Source: Treponema sp. UBA4267
GTDB taxonomy: Bacteria; Spirochaetota; Spirochaetia; Treponematales; Treponemataceae
Length of the DNA: 64,000 nt
Assembly: GCA_002395155.1 (NCBI GenBank)
Contig: DGWD01000034.1
Span: 90,422 to 154,421, forward strand
Direction: 5' to 3'
Shown: positions 62,159-64,000 of the stretch, piece after piece
How the letters are laid out: every line of letters starts with the position of its first letter
Numbering within the stretch: position 1 is the stretch's first letter
The notes under the pieces: model-generated
Database searches by the model: none
What the model saw: the letters and a program-made list of their open reading frames with translations, nothing else
Told to the model about the DNA's origin: nothing
Position numbers and translations under genes: made by a program

Positions 62159-62923
62159 TCACTTTCGTGACTTTTTTTTAACACTTTTTCCATTTACGCA
62201 TGTAATTTCCTCAATCATCTTTTCGGCTTCTTCAGAAAGTTGACCTTTCATTCTTGCAGTACAAATCAAATCAGGTCTATTAGCAAGAGTTTTTTCAAGT
62301 CTCTTTTTAAGCCGCCACTTTCGAATTTCCTCATGATTTCCACTAAGTAAAACTGGTGGAACCTTCATACCCTTCCATTCTTCTGGATGAGTATACTGGG
62401 GATACTCCAAAAGTCCGTCACAATAAGATTCTTCTTCCAATGATTCATGAGAAATTACACCATCTACTAAACGATACACTGTATCAATAACTACAGTAGC
62501 AGCAACTTCTCCAGATGACATTACATAATCTCCAATAGAGATTTCTGCGTCAACATAAGAATCAATAATTCTCTGGTCAATACCTTCGTATCTACCACAG
62601 ATGAAAACTAATTCATCCTTGTGACTTAAATCTTCAGCAACTTTTTGTGTAAGCTGTTTTCCGCTTGGTGTAACATAAATTACATACTTCTTACGGGCAT
62701 TTACACTATCAAGTGCTTTTGAAAGAGGTTCAGGAAGCATTAACTGCCCAGCTCCTCCTCCATACGTTCCGTCATCACAGCTATGGTGTTTATCTAGAGC
62801 AAAATCTCTGATGTTCACCAGATCGTAAGCAATAATCTCCTTTTTTACCGCTTTAGCCATGATTGAGTTTTCAAAAAAAGCCTTAACGATATCAGGAAAT
62901 AAGGTCAGCACAGTAAATTTCAT
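62159..62923 (-). CDS. trmD: tRNA (guanine37-N1)-methyltransferase
   Basis: A 254-residue SPOUT enzyme that methylates G37 next to the anticodon and prevents frameshifting. Motifs are TLFPDIVKAFFENSI, DDGTYGGGAGQLM, CGRYEGIDQRIID and the knot segment SIGDYVMSSGEVAATV. It lies 4 bases after rimM in the standard rpsP-rimM-trmD-rplS order. Confidence 0.97.
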   Translation of the reverse strand: MKFTVLTLFPDIVKAFFENSIMAKAVKKEIIAYDLVNIRDFALDKHHSCDDGTYGGGAGQLMLPEPLSKALDSVNARKKYVIYVTPSGKQLTQKVAEDLSHKDELVFICGRYEGIDQRIIDSYVDAEISIGDYVMSSGEVAATVVIDTVYRLVDGVISHESLEEESYCDGLLEYPQYTHPEEWKGMKVPPVLLSGNHEEIRKWRLKKRLEKTLANRPDLICTARMKGQLSEEAEKMIEEITCVNGKSVKKKSRK

Positions 62924-62927
62924 GGAA

Positions 62928-63485
62928 TTACTCCAGAATCCAGAGGTGCATCAATTGCACCGTACCGTTCTTTACATCTACCTTTCCAATAAATTCTTTA
63001 TTAAAAGGTACCAGAACTTTTCGGTCACAACTATCGGAGAGAGCGACTTCTAACAAGTAACCACCTCCGCCTTCCAATACGTCTGTGATTTTCCCTAAAA
63101 CATCACCCTTATGGGCTTTAGGTGCATCCAACGTTGCCGGATCGTTTTTCCCTTCATAAACAAGGGAACAATCTCGTAAATCTTCTATATACCACTCATC
63201 CTTTTGCAAGGGTTTGCAGTACTTTCTTGGAACCTCAATCTCCCACTTATTGTACTTTTGTACTTCAGCGTCAGAATCAATTCCTGCAAATTTAACATAA
63301 GCAATTGCATTTCCCAAAGAAACCGATTCAACCTTTGTTTCTTTAGACAATTCGCCATGTCTCAAAGTAACCTCTTTAAGTTTGAGTAAATGCTCATACT
63401 CTCCAGAAGTACTCTCTACTTTACATTCACCCGAAAAACCATGAGCTCCACGAATGAATCCAACTACAAGTTGTGCCTTAACCAT
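62928..63485 (-). CDS. rimM: Ribosome maturation factor RimM
   Basis: The protein has an N-terminal RimM domain (VGFIRGAHGFSGECKVES) and a C-terminal PRC barrel (DEWYIEDLRDCSLVYEG...GKITDVLEGGGGYLLEV). It helps mature the 30S head. I chose the ATG at 63485; a TTG two codons earlier has no better ribosome binding site. It sits in the conserved 16S/30S maturation operon. Confidence 0.95.
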   Translation of the reverse strand: MVKAQLVVGFIRGAHGFSGECKVESTSGEYEHLLKLKEVTLRHGELSKETKVESVSLGNAIAYVKFAGIDSDAEVQKYNKWEIEVPRKYCKPLQKDEWYIEDLRDCSLVYEGKNDPATLDAPKAHKGDVLGKITDVLEGGGGYLLEVALSDSCDRKVLVPFNKEFIGKVDVKNGTVQLMHLWILE

Positions 63486-63500
63486 CAGCAATATTCCTAA

Positions 63501-63737
63501 TTAGTTATCAAGAATATCAAGACTGTAATGTTTACCGTCTTTTACTGCCGAAGCGCTCAAAACAGTTCTCATTGCTTTAGCAATACGGCCGTATTTACCG
63601 ATTACCTTACCAATGTCACCATCTGCGACCTTAAGCTGAAGCACCATTCCCTTCTCGCCTTCAGTTTCATTTACAGTAACAGCTGACGGATCATCGACCA
63701 ATGATTTAGCGATGTATTCAATCAGGTCTTTTTCCAT
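63501..63737 (-). CDS. khpA: KhpA, KH-domain RNA-binding protein
   Basis: A 78-residue KH protein with the GxxG loop in DGDIGKVIGKYGRIAKAMRTVL. It binds RNA, usually as a partner of KhpB. It is found between rpsP and rimM as in most Gram-positives and spirochaetes. It lies 16 bases before rimM. Confidence 0.94.
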   Translation of the reverse strand: MEKDLIEYIAKSLVDDPSAVTVNETEGEKGMVLQLKVADGDIGKVIGKYGRIAKAMRTVLSASAVKDGKHYSLDILDN

Positions 63738-63753
63738 ATTCTGCTCCTGTAAA

Positions 63754-64000
63754 CTACTTTGCCTGTTTAGCAGACTGAATGTTCATCAACTTTTTAACCA
63801 TGTCAGTAGGCTGAGCACCAACACTGATCCAGTACTTTGCACGATCCAAATTAATTGAAACCTGAGCATCTTCTTTAGCGATTGGCTGATAAGTTCCAAT
63901 TTCTTCGATACATACACCGTCACGTGGTTTCTGTGAGTCCTGAACAACTACACGGTAGCATGGACGTTTCTGAGTACCAAATCTCTTAAGTCTGATTTTG
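63754..64000 (-). CDS. rpsP: 30S ribosomal protein S16, 5' end outside the window
   Basis: The minus-strand frame to the right edge encodes KIRLKRFGTQKRPCYRVVVQ, DGVCIEEIGTYQP and DRAKYWISVGAQPTDMVKKL, the S16 sequence. It ends at the TAG at 63754. Only the first few residues are missing. It lies 16 bases before khpA. Confidence 0.95.
   Translation of the reverse strand, partial: KIRLKRFGTQKRPCYRVVVQDSQKPRDGVCIEEIGTYQPIAKEDAQVSINLDRAKYWISVGAQPTDMVKKLMNIQSAKQAK

Noticed and set aside
1..64000. CRISPR arrays, insertion sequences, integrases or phage genes
   Set aside because: I found no regular repeat-spacer pattern, transposase motif or phage module on either strand.

Overview
The window is about 64 kb of AT-rich chromosome from a spirochaete. 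The best fit is a host- or rumen-type Treponema, judged from protein content and gene order and not from a 16S gene. The evidence is a roughly 900-residue TPR protein ending in a GreA domain, a FliG1-type second flagellar switch protein, a FlhB C-terminal homologue and FlgM-like protein downstream of the rpsP-rplS block, and EF-P with its arginine rhamnosyltransferase EarP. There is no CRISPR array, insertion sequence, prophage or rRNA operon. The only tRNA is tRNA-Asp(GTC).

Layout. At 1-65 lies the upstream region of a minus-strand gene just outside the window. 135-2581 holds a lipoprotein, a membrane TPR protein and a degenerate sigma-54-activator-like regulator. 2654-8876 is a tight minus-strand housekeeping operon, recA-folK-scpA-scpB-rluB-cmk-rpsA, closed by a strong terminator. 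8972-13046 is a minus-strand group of rpe and three envelope/TPR proteins. 13241-16901 is a plus-strand TPR protein plus the TPR-GreA fusion. Next come an MBL-fold hydrolase, deoC, a small 2[4Fe-4S] ferredoxin, and an envelope group (M23 peptidase, a PEGA-like protein, a structured non-coding region, PBP1A, a ParB-N-like protein, a small beta-rich protein). 24835-39364 holds rlmJ, an aldose-1-epimerase, clpB, a tocopherol-cyclase-like protein, an M16C peptidase, fliG1 and sbcCD.

39437-50064 is carbohydrate-oriented: a GH43 enzyme, a heterodimeric ABC exporter with a divergent AraC regulator, and a CUT1-type sugar ABC importer with a divergent GntR regulator. 50133-56840 holds tRNA-Asp, a HAD phosphatase, a class III adenylate cyclase with an upstream partner, and a second heterodimeric ABC exporter with an unusual long leader. 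The window ends with rpsU, efp, earP and the minus-strand block rpsP-khpA-rimM-trmD-rplS followed by flagella-associated genes.

The most interesting signals are in non-coding DNA. (1) The 56.66-56.92 kb leader of the second exporter has a consensus promoter, an 18-bp palindrome, a 21-codon two-cysteine ORF with a very strong ribosome binding site, and two hairpins before an exporter gene with no Shine-Dalgarno. (2) In two places (earP and the FliK/YlqG-like gene) a consensus promoter is predicted to start transcription inside the 5' arm of the preceding terminator, whose T-run abuts the next start codon. (3) At least four genes look leaderless. (4) A 15-bp operator-like site is shared by the sugar importer and the gene beyond the left edge. 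(5) A structured RNA candidate at 21.17-21.28 kb exposes an anti-Shine-Dalgarno-like loop. All functional statements are inferences from sequence; no database search was possible.
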